A model generated the notes under the pieces. The model was not told the origin of the DNA and did not search any database. It saw nothing but the letters and a program-made list of their open reading frames with translations. Below, in pieces: positions 37,484 to 48,581 of a DNA stretch of 64,000 nt (positions are counted from its first letter, which is position 1; the number at the start of each line of letters is the position of its first letter). Where the stretch lies: assembly GCA_020975725.1 (NCBI GenBank), contig QXJR01000016.1, positions 434,001 to 498,000 on the forward strand, read 5' to 3'. Position numbers and translations under genes: made by a program. Source of the DNA: Picocystis sp. L7. Lineage: Eukaryota > Chlorophyta > Picocystophyceae > Picocystales > Picocystaceae.

Positions 37484-38627
37484 GGCTGTGCGTCGGCTTC
37501 GGCGCGCGATGCGCTTCCACGAGCACGATCCGTCTGAACCCGAGACAGACCCGCATCTACGTTCGGTACGAAAGGAACGTCTCAGCCAATCGAACCCGAA
37601 CCGTCCTGGGTTCGTCGGTTGGGTTCGGTCTTGGTTGGAGCCCTTTTCCCTTCGAAGGATGGGTTCGTGGTTGAACCACGAGGTTAATTTCGAAGGACGG
37701 GAAGGGAACAAGGCACTTCCGACATCTCCACTGGCTCCGAGCACAAATTCATTCGCATGGAACGGACACGACGGCAGATCGTCTCCCACCTCATCATTGC
37801 TACCTCCTAGGGTTCCGAACGCGCAGATCCACCCAGCTTTCCACAAGTGTCTCGAAAAAGCTTGTTTGGGCATCCCTAGCCAAGATCTTTGACGCTTTGC
37901 CCATCATTTGCAAGGGGACTTTCCACCAGGTCCGATGGACCTCGCTTCTTTGTCTCGATCGAAACGACATCTCGTTTCGATCGACCAATAGAAAGTCGAA
38001 CGGATGGTGTTGTCCGAATTGTCTTTCTCATTGGTTTTGGGTGAGAGAGATCAATCATTATCGCCAATCACTCACTGCATAGTATCGCCTTCCAAGCTCA
38101 CCAGACCAGCATGCGAGTCACACACGAAGTCTCAAATTGGATTGAGTGTGTTCCAACGGTTCCGGTCGCCATGCTCTTCCGGTCTTTCGTTGGCTCACAA
38201 GTCCAACATCGCAGCGAGCGTCCACACTTCTCTCTACCACTCCCTTGTGACCCTCCACTAAAGTATATCCATCCGGGTGAGGCAGCGCTACCGTCCCATG
38301 CACTTCACGCTACCTACCTGTACTTTCCATCCTTCGCATGGCCATCTAGTCCCTTCGCTCCCTTCCCAAATTGCCAACACCCCTTCTTGGGTTCGGAGTA
38401 CATTCTCCGACCTGGTGTGACCCGATTGCACCATCATGATTGTACTGAGATACAGCCAATGGACGAACAGATAGACCGAGACCAGTGAACTGGACAATCC
38501 CCTACCATCCGGAGAGAATCGACGTTCTCCCTTCCGAATATTCGCTACCGGGAGCCACACGTGGACGTAGTCCACATCGTGTTCGGCTTCGTGACGCCAG
38601 TGTGCGCACGTGCTGGCAAACGCAAAG
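37484..38627. other. Divergent intergenic region with hairpin
   Basis: 1.1 kb between RAD23 (-) and UBC13 (+). No convincing gene was seen. It contains a 13-bp-stem hairpin at 37955-37984 and several GGGTTCG/CGAACCC blocks near 37540-37620. Confidence 0.4.
37955..37984. repeat. Hairpin TCGATCGAAACGA-CATC-TCGTTTCGATCGA
   Basis: Perfect 13-bp arms with a 4-nt loop, about 470 bp upstream of RAD23 and 640 bp upstream of UBC13. No T-run follows it. Purpose unknown. Confidence 0.75.
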
Positions 38628-39470
38628 ATGGGAGATCAGGCGGCGAACCTGCCCAGACGCATCGTCAAGGTAGGCGAGAAAGAGACGAAAAGGAGACGCG
38701 GACGAAACATCCCACCGTGCGAGGCCCAACCCTGCCAGGGTGGGAGGAGAGAAGGACGGGAAACACGTCCACGTGACAAGACGAGGTGCTGAACGAATGA
38801 GAACGTGCGCTACTGCAGGAGACGCAGCGACTGTTGAGCGAACCAGGTGAGCCCCGTGAAGGCGAAGAGAAGAAGCGAGGCAACGACGCACGGGATGGTG
38901 GGCGAGGTGTCGACCGAACTCCGTCACCGCAACGACGAGAACGCAACAAACCGTTCGTGCGACCGTTTCCAGAAAACTGACACATCGACTGCTCGAGCTG
39001 TAGCTCCTGGAATAAGCGCATCGCCGTCGGAAGAGAATTTGAGGTATTTTAATGTGATCATCCTGGGACCGCAACAGTCCCCCTATGAAGGTAGGTGCAG
39101 AAAACAGGTAGGATGCAAAGCAAGGTTTTGCTGTACATGAGGCTGACCCTCGTGCACCGCAGGAGGGGCATTCAAGCTCGAGCTCTTCCTTCCCGAAGAT
39201 TACCCCATGGCCCCACCGAAAGTGCGTTTCTTGACGAAGATCTACCATCCCAACATAGACCGACTGGGAAGGATATGCTTGGATATCCTCAAAGACAAGT
39301 GGAGCCCAGCCCTTCAAATTCGCACCGTCCTGATCAGTATCCAGGCCCTCTTAAGCGCACCCAACCCGGACGATCCCCTGGACGAGAATATCGCACGAGA
39401 ATGGAAAACAGACGAGGTGGGGGCAGTCGCAACGGCCAAGGAGTGGACACGCATTCATGCCCAGCCATGA
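38628..39470 (+). CDS. UBC13: UBC13/UBE2N ubiquitin-conjugating enzyme
   Basis: Four exons: 38628-38669, 38819-38846, 39004-39090, 39163-39470; introns 149, 157 and 72 nt. The product is 154 residues. Sequence: [80 protein letters not shown] (catalytic Cys near 89), [20 protein letters not shown] and the C-terminal WTRIHAQP. With the Mms2/Uev1 partner it makes Lys63 chains in DNA-damage tolerance. The 28-nt second exon is fixed by homology. The third intron starts GTAGGT. Confidence 0.96.
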
Positions 39471-39607
39471 CATGGAATGAATGCAAATCAGAAAAGCATG
39501 TATCAAACAACGAGCAAAGGTGCCCCGACCTTCTGTCTGCGTGACAGAGTGAACAGGTGCCACAATGCCAGGCCATGAATCCATGACCTGTCTCAACAAA
39601 TGTAACA

Positions 39608-41208
39608 TCAAATGAAACTCTTTCCACTCATTTCTGGGGGTACATCCAGACCCATGTACTTCAAAATGGTAGGCGCAACATCGGCAACCTCGCCTTCTTT
39701 CCTGCTGAACTCAAGTTTGCCTTCTGGATCCATCATAACAAATGGTACGGGAAAGGTCGTGTGCGACGTGACGGGCTTGCCTTCAGGGGTGTACATGACT
39801 TCTGCATTCCCGTGATCCGAGGTGATGAAGAGGGCGGTGTTGTTCTTCTTGCACGCTTCAGCTATCTGACCTATGCATTGGTCTGTTTTGGCACAGGCAA
39901 TGACAGTCTTGTCAAACATCCCAGTATGCCCAACCATATCTGGGGGGGCAAAGTTGCACATGATGAACTTGTACTTGCCACTCTCAATGGCCTTGCACAT
40001 TTCATCTGAAACTCCCTGAGCACTCATTTCTGGCTCCAGATCGTAGGTGGGAACCTTGGGCGATGGCACCATGGAGCGTTCTTCGTTCTCCAGCTGGTCC
40101 TCTTTTCCTCCATTGAAGAAAAACGTAACGTGCGCATATTTCTCGGTTTCTGCCACGTGGAACTGCTTGAGTCCCTTCTTAGAGATCCATTCTGACAGGG
40201 TGTTTTTCATCTCCTGGGGTGGAAAGACCGCGTCCATGGGGAACTGAGATTTGTATTGGGTGAACATGACCACCTCCACGTCTTTGCGCTGGCAGTCTGT
40301 TTCAAAGGGTGGTTCCAATCCCATCGCCTCGTTGATTTCTCTCATCCTGTCTGCACGATAGTTGAAGAAGATGACTGTGTCACCATCACCCACCTGTCCA
40401 TCGGAATCGCAAACAATGGGCTGCAAGAATTCGTCGGTCTGGTTTTCACCATAACGTTCCTCGATGGCGGCCACAGGGGAATCCACTGCCTCTGCCCCAG
40501 GATCTCTACAGATGGTATCAAAGGCGATCTTCACACGTTCCCAACGTTTGTCGCGGTCCATGGCATAATAGCGTCCCACAACGGTAGCCAAAGTGCCGTA
40601 ATCCATCCTTTTCACTTCGTCCAAAAGCATCTGAGCGTACTTGGATCCCGATTTGGGTGGCGTGTCCCTTCCGTCCATGATGGCGTGAATGTACGTCTTC
40701 GGGACCCCTGCTTCCTTGGCGATCTCGATCAGCTTGTACAGGTGTTTTTGGTGGCTATGCACTCCTCCGTCGCTGAGTAGGCCGATGTAATGCAGCCTAC
40801 CGTTCCCTTCTCTGGCCCTCTTGAACGCCTTTTGCAGGATTTTGTTGTCTTTGATGGTTCCCTCCACTGCCAGGTTGACACGCACCAGGTCTTGGTATTG
40901 CACCTGTCCTGCACCGATGGTGAGATGTCCTACTTCCGAGTTCCCCATCACGCCTTCTGGGAGTCCCACCGCGAGTCCCGATGCGTCCACCACCGCCCAA
41001 TTGCCTTGTTTTCCGAATCCATCCATCACTGGCGTGTCTGCATGCTGTGCGCCGCCTCCTGGGTCAGTCGTTCGCTCGTTTCCACCCTGGGCGCTTCCAC
41101 CTTCGTTCCTTCGGGACGCACCCACACGGCGTTGCCGTACTCTTCTTCCCTCAGTCCCCATCCGTCGATGCAGATCAGTGCAGCTGCACGCACGTCCGAG
41201 TTCGCCAT
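39608..41208 (-). CDS. gpmI: 2,3-bisphosphoglycerate-independent phosphoglycerate mutase
   Basis: Two exons: 41128-41208 and 39608-41044, donor CAACGCC|GTGTGG, acceptor GCACAG|CAT, phase 0. The product is 505 residues, the normal length. Exon 1 carries the metal-binding AALICIDGWGLREEEYGNA. Exon 2 carries HADTPVMD, the catalytic Ser in GVMGNSEVGHLTIGAGQVQY, GLLSDGGVHSHQKHL, DGRDTPP, GRYYAMDRDKRW, FFNYRADRMREI and TSDHGNAEVMYTPEGKP. It interconverts 3- and 2-phosphoglycerate in glycolysis using Mn. Sequence style is that of the bacterial/fungal GpmI branch rather than the land-plant form. No transit peptide is evident, so it is probably cytosolic. Confidence 0.93.
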
Positions 41209-41803
41209 GGCCTTTCCTGGACCACGAGGAATCCGCTTCTGTGTGTCGGTCGATTGGAAGGGTTGTTGGAATATCCTCCCCCTGCCCTCCGGACATCGAT
41301 ACCCGGGCGGGAGATATCGATGGAAATCCGAGCCACGGGGGAAAGGTATCGATCCAGGGCGAAAGGTCGCGATGGGGACGGGGATCCGGCGGCGCTCCCC
41401 CGGATCGAAGGGGATCCCTTTCGGGTTCGATCGAGGATGGATTCCCCTTGGGAACCCGGATCGGATCGGGTTCGAACCCCACGCGATGGGCAAGCAGAAC
41501 CCAAGCGAGTGGCGGTGGACCCACACGCACGTGCGCATTTCGCGTGCAGACGGTACGCCTGATTCGCGACGCCGAGGGGGTCAGCCGCGAGGATCGAAGG
41601 ACCTGGAAGGTGGCTGACGTGAACCACGGAACGACGGACGGGATCCCACCTTTTTTTTTCGTCAACCTTCGACGATAACGTGCGTCCTCGCGACGTGCGC
41701 AACGTGGACGTGGACCTGGAACGGAACGCACGACGCGTGGTGCGTACGCGCGACACGACGGGACGCTCAGGAGTGCTCCTGTTCCCCGACGGAAACGATC
41801 AGG
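41209..41803. other. Divergent promoter space iPGAM / 14-3-3
   Basis: No gene was seen. It contains three ATCGAT boxes (listed separately), several GGGTTCGA blocks (41425-41475) and a run of nine T near 41650. Confidence 0.4.
41291..41357. promoter_or_regulatory. Cluster of three ATCGAT boxes
   Basis: ACATCGATACC (~41292), GAGATATCGATGG (41311-41323) and GGTATCGATCCAG (41345-41357), 85-150 bp upstream of the iPGAM ATG. The pair GATATCGAT + GGTATCGATCCAG recurs at 55630-55661. Confidence 0.5.
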
Positions 41804-42646
41804 ATGACGCCGCGCGAAGAGTCCGTGTACATGGCCAAGCTCGCCGAACAAGCCGAGCGATATGAAGAGATGGTCGAGTACATGAAGCAGGTGGCGCTGC
41901 TCGCTGACGAACAGGAACTCTCCGTAGAGGAGAGGAATCTGCTCAGCGTGGCGTTCAAGAACGTCATCGGAGCCAGGAGAGCCTCGTGGCGCATCATCTC
42001 CTCCATCGAACAAAAAGAAGAGTCCAAAGGCCTCGTGGACAACGCCACGCGGATCAAGGCGTATCGCAAGAAGGTGAGACGCGGCGCGATTCGCTCGGAA
42101 CGAAAACGACGCCGTGGAAGGACGGGCTTCTGACCGGTCGTTGCCCGACAGGTGGAAGGGGAGCTCGCCGATATCTGCAAGAGCATACTGGCGCTGCTGG
42201 ACCAAAACCTAATTCCGACGTCGACCACCGGAGAGTCGAAAGTGTTCTACCTGAAGATGAAGGGAGACTACCATCGTTACCTGGCCGAGTTCTTGACCGG
42301 CGGAGAGCGCAAAGCAGCTGCAGAGGACACCCTCATGGCCTACAAGACGGCCCAGGACATCGCGCTCGTGGACCTGACGCCCACACACCCCATCCGTCTC
42401 GGACTGGCACTGAACTTCTCCGTTTTCTATTATGAGATCCTCAACTCTCCCGAACGGGCATGCCATCTGGCAAAAGAAGCATTCGATGAGGCAATTCAGG
42501 AGCTGGACACGCTGGGCGAAGAGTCGTACAAGGATAGCACACTCATCATGCAGCTCCTGAGGGACAACCTGACCCTCTGGACTTCAGATGCTCAGGACGA
42601 GGAGGAAGGTAAGGAGTCAGACATGAAGGTTGAAGACACTAACTAG
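41804..42646 (+). CDS. 14-3-3 phosphoprotein-binding protein
   Basis: Two exons: 41804-42073 and 42152-42646, donor AAGAAG|GTGAGA, acceptor CCGACAG|GTG, phase 0, 78-nt intron. The product is 254 residues. Family blocks: [97 protein letters not shown], then a short acidic tail. The phosphopeptide-binding Lys, Arg, Arg and Tyr (K49/R56/R127/Y128 of the human numbering) appear conserved. It is a dimeric adaptor and could read phospho-sites made by kinases such as the SnRK2 at 59674. Confidence 0.97.
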
Positions 42647-42926
42647 TCAAGCATGCATCGGCAACTTGGACGTTGCACCGGAGTGCGGGACTGAATTTTG
42701 GGTGCCGCAAATCGGTATCCTAGGACTGGGGCATGCTTGGCCGGTAACGACACAGCCATGTGTTGACCCTTTGAAATAGTGAACCAGTGGCATGCAAACC
42801 GATGTAAAAACGAAAGCCACATGATAGATTCATAGATTGGTTTTTTTGCACCGGTGCTAAAATCCAGCGACGAGGTCGTGTTCGAGGACACAAGCGTTTC
42901 GAACATTTATTGCAGCTTGAACGAAC

Positions 42927-43178
42927 TCAGTGTTTCGGCGGAGTGTATGGCTCCCCGAAATTCTTGCACCAGCGTTGCGAAGGGATCGGTCGGATGGGAG
43001 GGATCGGCCGTTCTTCCAGCTCGGCAGATTTCAAAAAAACAGGCACCATGACCAGGCCCAAGACGCCGAATGCAATGGCCGTGTTTCGACGCCAGTACTT
43101 TGGATCCGGCCACCATCCACCCGAAGGGCTCCAAACGTCCTTGAAGCGGCCTGCATGATCCCCATGTCCACCTCCCAT
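42927..43178 (-). CDS. Mitochondrial complex I small subunit (plant type)
   Basis: 83 residues from ATG 43178 (MGGGHGDHAGRFKDVW); upstream in-frame ATGs are rejected because the family starts MGGG. Pattern: WWPDPKYWRRNTAIAFGVLG, VMVPVFLKSAELEERPIPP, IRPIPSQRWCKNFG. It closely follows a plant accessory complex I protein of ~88 residues (the Arabidopsis At4g00585 type, recalled from memory), with the 'WRRNTAIA' start of the single membrane helix and the 'RPIPSQxWCKNFG' tail. Role: structural subunit in the membrane arm of mitochondrial NADH dehydrogenase. Confidence 0.78.
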   Translation of the reverse strand: MGGGHGDHAGRFKDVWSPSGGWWPDPKYWRRNTAIAFGVLGLVMVPVFLKSAELEERPIPPIRPIPSQRWCKNFGEPYTPPKH

Positions 43179-43789
43179 GTTTCCTCTTCTCAAGCTCTCC
43201 CCTGCGGAAGCAAGGTCTCCAACACAGAAGTGGAAGGCAGCGACCACGCGCCGAAGCCGCTAGGGCTTCCCACACCAACGGACCTGAAGGGCAGCTCGAG
43301 CGGCCAAGACGACCTTCCCACGACTCCCGGACCGTCACGTCGTGCCTGCACCTGAAAGTGTGCAGGGAGTGCTCCTCGTGAGGCGGAGCTCGATCAGGCG
43401 CGCCGAACGCGCGCGCTTCGTCTGAGGTTGGTGGTGTCTGTGCCTGGAGAATTTAGAAGGACTCGGCTGATCGGGACTGGACCCCGGATCGTTCCAATCG
43501 AACCCGCCGAAGTTCCCTTTCAAACGACGGTGTGAACCCGATCGGAACAGGACCCTCCGACGCTGGAAGGGTTTGACCCGACCACGGTCCATGGGAAAGC
43601 TTGGGTGCGAAAAGGTGGAAAGAATGGATTGCAGTGGTGATTGGTACCTGGAGACCAGCATCACGAACACGACCAACCCTCGGAAGCTCACGGCACCGGT
43701 CAATTCGCTCATCGAAGGACCTTGCAAGTGGAGTCGTTCCGAAGACGCGTTGAGTCAAAGGAACCATACACTCTAGGATCCGCGCGTGG
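43179..43789. other. Upstream spacer, no firm gene
   Basis: A minus-strand ATG at 43712 opens MSELTGAVSFRGLVVFVMLV, a signal-like stretch followed by a possible donor, but I could not find a supported partner exon. GGACCCCGGATCG and CGAACCCG blocks resemble other upstream regions here. Confidence 0.35.
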
Positions 43790-46060
43790 AGCCCACAAAC
43801 AAGCCACAACGATCACAGACGACCTACCACGGCCTCTATCGAGAGCATGGGTGGATAGAGGTGCCAACAAAGACTCCATCCCGAGTAAAAGTCGCTTTCT
43901 TCTTTCCTCACGATAATTGTTGGGGACAATTGATGCATCACGCGCCTCTCCCATCTCCTACCTCTGACTTCATCCTCAAGGCGTAGGGTGAGATCTTGTG
44001 TCCGCCAAACACTACACATCGCAATAAGAAGCATCGAGGATATGATCAAACCACCGGATCCTGGCAAGCCGGTCTAACAACGCATCAAAAGAAGCTTCAA
44101 GTGCTTGGTGTGAAACGAGGCAAAGACGAAGAGGCTACGCGATGCAGCCAAACGAGTGCACGGGATCATGGTGCGCGCACTCCAAATGCTCAAGCTCTAT
44201 CTCGTACATTGCCATGAGAAAGGGATCATGTAGCCCGCTAGAGTTGGGTTGTTTCAATGCCGAAAGTGGCGGGTGAGGAACCACATCGTAGCACAACACC
44301 CAACGAGGAAACAAAGCGAGACAAGTTGACGTCGACCAAGTTCAACAAGGACCATCATGACACTTCCATCACCAAGACGCTTGACTACCAACTGCTAATG
44401 GTAGTGATGGATGGCTAGCTAGATGCCATCATCACAATTTAGGAGAACAACAATCAACACTTCATGGAATACGTAGAGAATTTCCTAAAACTATGTTGGA
44501 CCGTGGACAATTGATCGCCATCTTCTAAGGTGCCAACATACAATGTGTTGTCACTTAGCGCCCAATGCTCCATGTGGTCTGCTTCAAAAGATCGAGAACA
44601 ACCTATTGCACCGGACAAGTGCACATGAATTATCCACTGTTTCAATCGTGGATTGTAGAGCGGCGACTCAACCAAGTGCTTGTGAGGAAACAAGGAGAGA
44701 AGGAGGTGTTTTGCGGAATCTAGTGCTTGCGTAAAGACTAGATCCCGCTCCAACTGCGTACAATGGAGGTCACCTAGGGTCCAGGTGCCAGTGCGATCAA
44801 CGCGTGTGGTCCATGATGGACATCACACCGGAACATGACCATTTAGTCACCGCATCGTTGAATCAATATTATTTCACGTAGAAAGAGGGCCAACACACCG
44901 ATTACTTGACCATGGGCAACAGGCTCAAAGATCGCACCAAGACATTTGGTTTATTCTTGAAGGTGAATTCGAAGTGCTCCCACACCGAAGGCAATGAACA
45001 TGTACATAATTTCAACCACTAGATCAAAAGGGCCGGTGTGAGCAAAAGCTTCATCTAAATTAGCAAAGACTCGGTCGACGGACGTGCATGATAACCCAAG
45101 CTCAAGAAGGAAGGGTCAAAGAAGTTCAAAGACAAGCCGGAAGATTAGGAGCACTACGAAGACAATTATGTGGTTGCGATCGATTCGAATACAAGCGCAT
45201 TGCTACATTGCGTACATGATAACGTATGTGAGCATGTCAGGTTTCCTACACGCAAGATACGCATCGCAAACAGACAAAGGCCAAGAGGAAGCGCAAGCAC
45301 TTGTAGCACTGTATGCTAGCGACGATGAATAATAGAAATGTGGCGGCACGGGAAACCACACTCAACACAATCAACCAAAAGACGACAAAGTTTGTTGGGT
45401 CCCAAACCTACATCGAAGTGGATCGAGCACTACCAACGGCCCACAACGTTCTACAATCGTGAATTGTTAAGCAAACTCAAACTAGGAAGTTGCATGCGAC
45501 AATTGATCTTAGAACCTTGTTTCGTGACATGGTGCAAGAACCTTGCCGGTGAGAGGAACGAGAATCGCATTGCCGCTGGTGACATCGAACAACACTCCTA
45601 TCGTAAGTACATGGAATTGACTCAAGGAAAACGCTTGTTGGCGTTGTTTTGCAAAACAGGCCGCAAAGTGTATAAAATAGAGAAGCTATGCACTTACCCT
45701 CGATGCAAAGCCAGAGACAATGAATACTACATGTTCCAGGAGTATCTGCACTCCCAATCACATCTCAATAGCAAAATCCTATACATGTACTAGTCAAACG
45801 TTAGATTTACTTGAGATTGTGGAAGGCAAACACCAAAGCCACTTCTAGCAATGGAACATGGTAGTGCACGCAACAATGGTGCATCACGCCCATTGTATCT
45901 TCAACAAGCAAGAGGCTCACTTTGTGTTGCTCCGTTTGCATCACGCAACCATGATTCTCATGGGTGGGCAAGCACCCTGCAGTTAGCATGATGCACATTG
46001 TACAAGTTGTAAAGGCCGGATCATGTCCTTATACACTCATGCCGAGAATGCAGTCGGACT
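43790..46060. other. AT-richer decayed stretch, possible old mobile-element relic
   Basis: About 2.3 kb with visibly lower GC than its surroundings and no intact gene. Fragments look once-coding but are interrupted many times. I could not assign a family. It reads as an old, broken insertion of unknown type. Confidence 0.4.
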
Positions 46061-46304
46061 GCATTCGACGTTTAAATGGATAAACATGATGCGAGCATGT
46101 CATGGATTTCCACTGCGGCGATTAAAGTGGACCACGAACAGGGCAGTGCACGGTGCGCTTGCACGAAAACTTGCAACAAGATCGCACAATTGAATACAGC
46201 AAGATTTTACAAATTGCCCCTTGAGAGCCCTCCTTCGAAAGTCGACATCGGCAAAAAAGCTCCAGCAACTGGCCCTAAACAAAAACAATGCACAGCACAG
46301 CACT

Positions 46305-47264
46305 TCAAATATTCTCAGGCCTGGCCCTGAACTTGCGTTTGAAGTCCGCAAAAATCTTCGCAAAACCACTCTTTTGCTTCATCGCGGGCGAGCCTTCGGC
46401 TTCCTGTCTACCACCCGTCTTGCGCCGATGGGTGCTGCTGTGCGTGTGGTTGGGTTCAGGCAACCCAGAACTTCTAGAATGATTAGGACGGCTTGCACCT
46501 CCCGAGCTGCCATCAGACGATCTGCGAGAGGAACCAGTCACCCTAAAATCCCCATCTGAATTCCTCCTGTGAAAACGCAGGGAGCTGGCAGGATACCCAA
46601 CTTCCATGCCAATCCCAGCACCCGGTCTTGAGAGGGCCGAGAGGTGTCGCAAGATCCTTGCGAATTCCACATCCACCCCAATCACTTCCTCTTCCTCTTC
46701 CTGTTGGGCAGCTAACAAAGCACTTAGAAGATCAGCTGTCTCCGGATCTTCCATTTGCAGTTTGCCCATACAAAGAGGACATTCCTTGGACCTTTGTGAC
46801 CACATCATGATGCATTGAAGGTGATAGTGATGCCTGCGACAACACGTGGTGAGTACGTCAGCAACTGCGCAGAGCTTCGTTCGCAGGCGCTTTTCGAACG
46901 TTCGCACGGATGCGAGGGCCTTTCCGTTCGACGCCGACACGTCTCGTACGGTTCCGGCACGTCGGGAAGTGCTAACGCCCGCAAGGCTGCAGCTCAGAAT
47001 TTTGTCCGCTCGCACTCACCCGCACGTGGTTTTCTTCGCCGGATCATCGTTCGTGAAAGGATCCAGGCAGATGCTGCAGCAGTCTTTGTCACGATCGTCC
47101 AGTTCTTCCTCCCTCCACTTCTCCAGACCTTTTCCCACGTCTTCCGGAGAGCGCCTGGGCGACGCCTCCGGCGCAGGAGCCGGCTCGTGTTCTTCTTTCT
47201 TCTGCGAGATCACAAGGCTCATCGCACGAGAGACCAGCGATTGCACGGCTTCTCCCACTTCCAT
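46305..47264 (-). CDS. RING-H2 E3 ubiquitin ligase-like protein
   Basis: Two exons: 47020-47264 and 46305-46833, donor TGCGG|GTGAGT, acceptor GTCGCAG|G, phase 2, 186-nt intron. The product is 257 residues. The intron falls inside the RING: DCCSICLDPFTNDDPAKKTT then CGHHYHLQCIMMWSQRSKEC and PLC, giving a C3H2C3 finger near residues 62-105. N-terminal to it is a charged helix (VGKGLEKWREEELDDRDKDC). C-terminal are an acidic Glu run (QQEEEEEVIGVD), a Ser/Arg/His-rich disordered region and a basic tail (KIFADFKRKFRARPENI). The partner E2 and substrate are unknown. Confidence 0.88.
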
Positions 47265-48581
47265 CGGCTACACGCCGCCGCACCAACCGCTCGCGAACGG
47301 TCCTCCGTTACAGCGACGAGCTTCCTTCGCAGGTTCCCAGGCGCGTCCTTCGTCTCTTTTTCGAGACGTGCGGCACCAGTGGCGCCACCAAACCCTTCTC
47401 GGACGTATCTGCCGTGCGCGAGCCTCGTGCGACTGCGATGCTTTCGCGTCTGCTTCGAAGGCGCCTCGTCCACGATGCCCTTTTTTTGGCGCGTGCTGCG
47501 TTGGTTTGCGTCACCAGTTGCAGTCCGAGAGAACCGGTTCGAACCCGGGACGAAAGGGGGGTACCACCGGGACAGGCTTCCGATGGAAAGGGAAACGGAC
47601 CGGGCTCAGACCCGACGCGATGCCGGGAGGGAGATGTGCGGGGTGCGCAGAGGAGGTCCGGAGATCACGTGGGGAGGTTGACCGGCTATGAGGGGGAGGG
47701 GACCCCGATCCTCGCGCTCGGGGATGGGACGTTCCTCTGCGTGCGATGGAGATTCGTTCCCCCTTCCCTCCACACAGTCCATCCTGGACGGTTCCCAAGA
47801 TCCATGCAGACAGAACCCGAGCGTTTCTTCCAATCGAAGTCGGTTCCATCCGAGGCACGACCCCAATCAATCGGGGGAGGACGTCATGGGGTCGCGTCCA
47901 AATGCGCCTCTGGTGCTCTTCTCGGGGAATCGAGAGCACGACACGTGGAAGGGTGATCTCGGAGGACAGTGTGGGGCGATCCAGGAAGATCTCCAACCAA
48001 CTTCTGAGGGGAGGAAGGAAGAAGGAAGGATACCACACAAGCACCACGTGTCGAACTCCCAGGCCCCCAAACACACACACAAGTGAAGAGCGGAGCAGCA
48101 GCACAAACCTCATATGAAGTGAGAGAGCCTGAAGAACAGGGATGCGGTCCATGGACGATGGAAACGCAAGCGAATGGTTGTATCTCCTTCGTGCAAGAGG
48201 CCTCACTTCGTACACGTCATGATGCATCGAAAGTGCCTTCGCCGAGAACAAGCTGCACAGAGGCTTCCATGTCCAAGTCCAAAAGGCTTGCACGGGCAAG
48301 GGACAGCCTCAACGGCATGACCCGAGAGAATCGGCTACTGCTGTTATGAACAAAGTTCTCGATCGTGCAGGAGGAAACGTTTCCACTAAGATGATAGAAG
48401 ACCTTGCACTTCAACTACCTTGAAGAAAAGTAAACTATGCCTATTGAAATTGGCAGCAGATGCATCGATACAGCCGCTCAAAGTTCAATTTGAGCAGCAA
48501 GACTAAGCAAAAGCAAGAAAGAAGTCTGACTACTTCCAATCAAATTGAGCCGTTCCGTACCCATATTTCTGTGGGCATACA
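47265..48581. other. Intergenic, no gene seen
   Basis: 1.3 kb upstream of the RING gene and downstream of the first MFS gene. A minus frame at 47511-48299 is open for 262 codons but has no conserved motif and covers GGTTCGAACC-type promoter DNA (47532-47545). Confidence 0.4.

Noticed and set aside
41425-41475. GGTTCGAA-type blocks as tRNA T-arms (also near 37590, 47535, 62470)
   Set aside because: No acceptor stem, D-arm or anticodon arm could be built around them; they look like promoter palindromes.
43335-43727. Small secreted or membrane peptide from 43712 (-)
   Set aside because: The hydrophobic start is plausible, but no supported second exon or homology was found.
43790-46060. Assignment of the decayed stretch to a specific retroelement or virus family
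   Set aside because: No diagnostic protein motif or terminal repeat was recognised, so no family is claimed.
47511-48299. 262-codon minus frame
   Set aside because: No motif, and composition like promoter DNA with CGAACC blocks.
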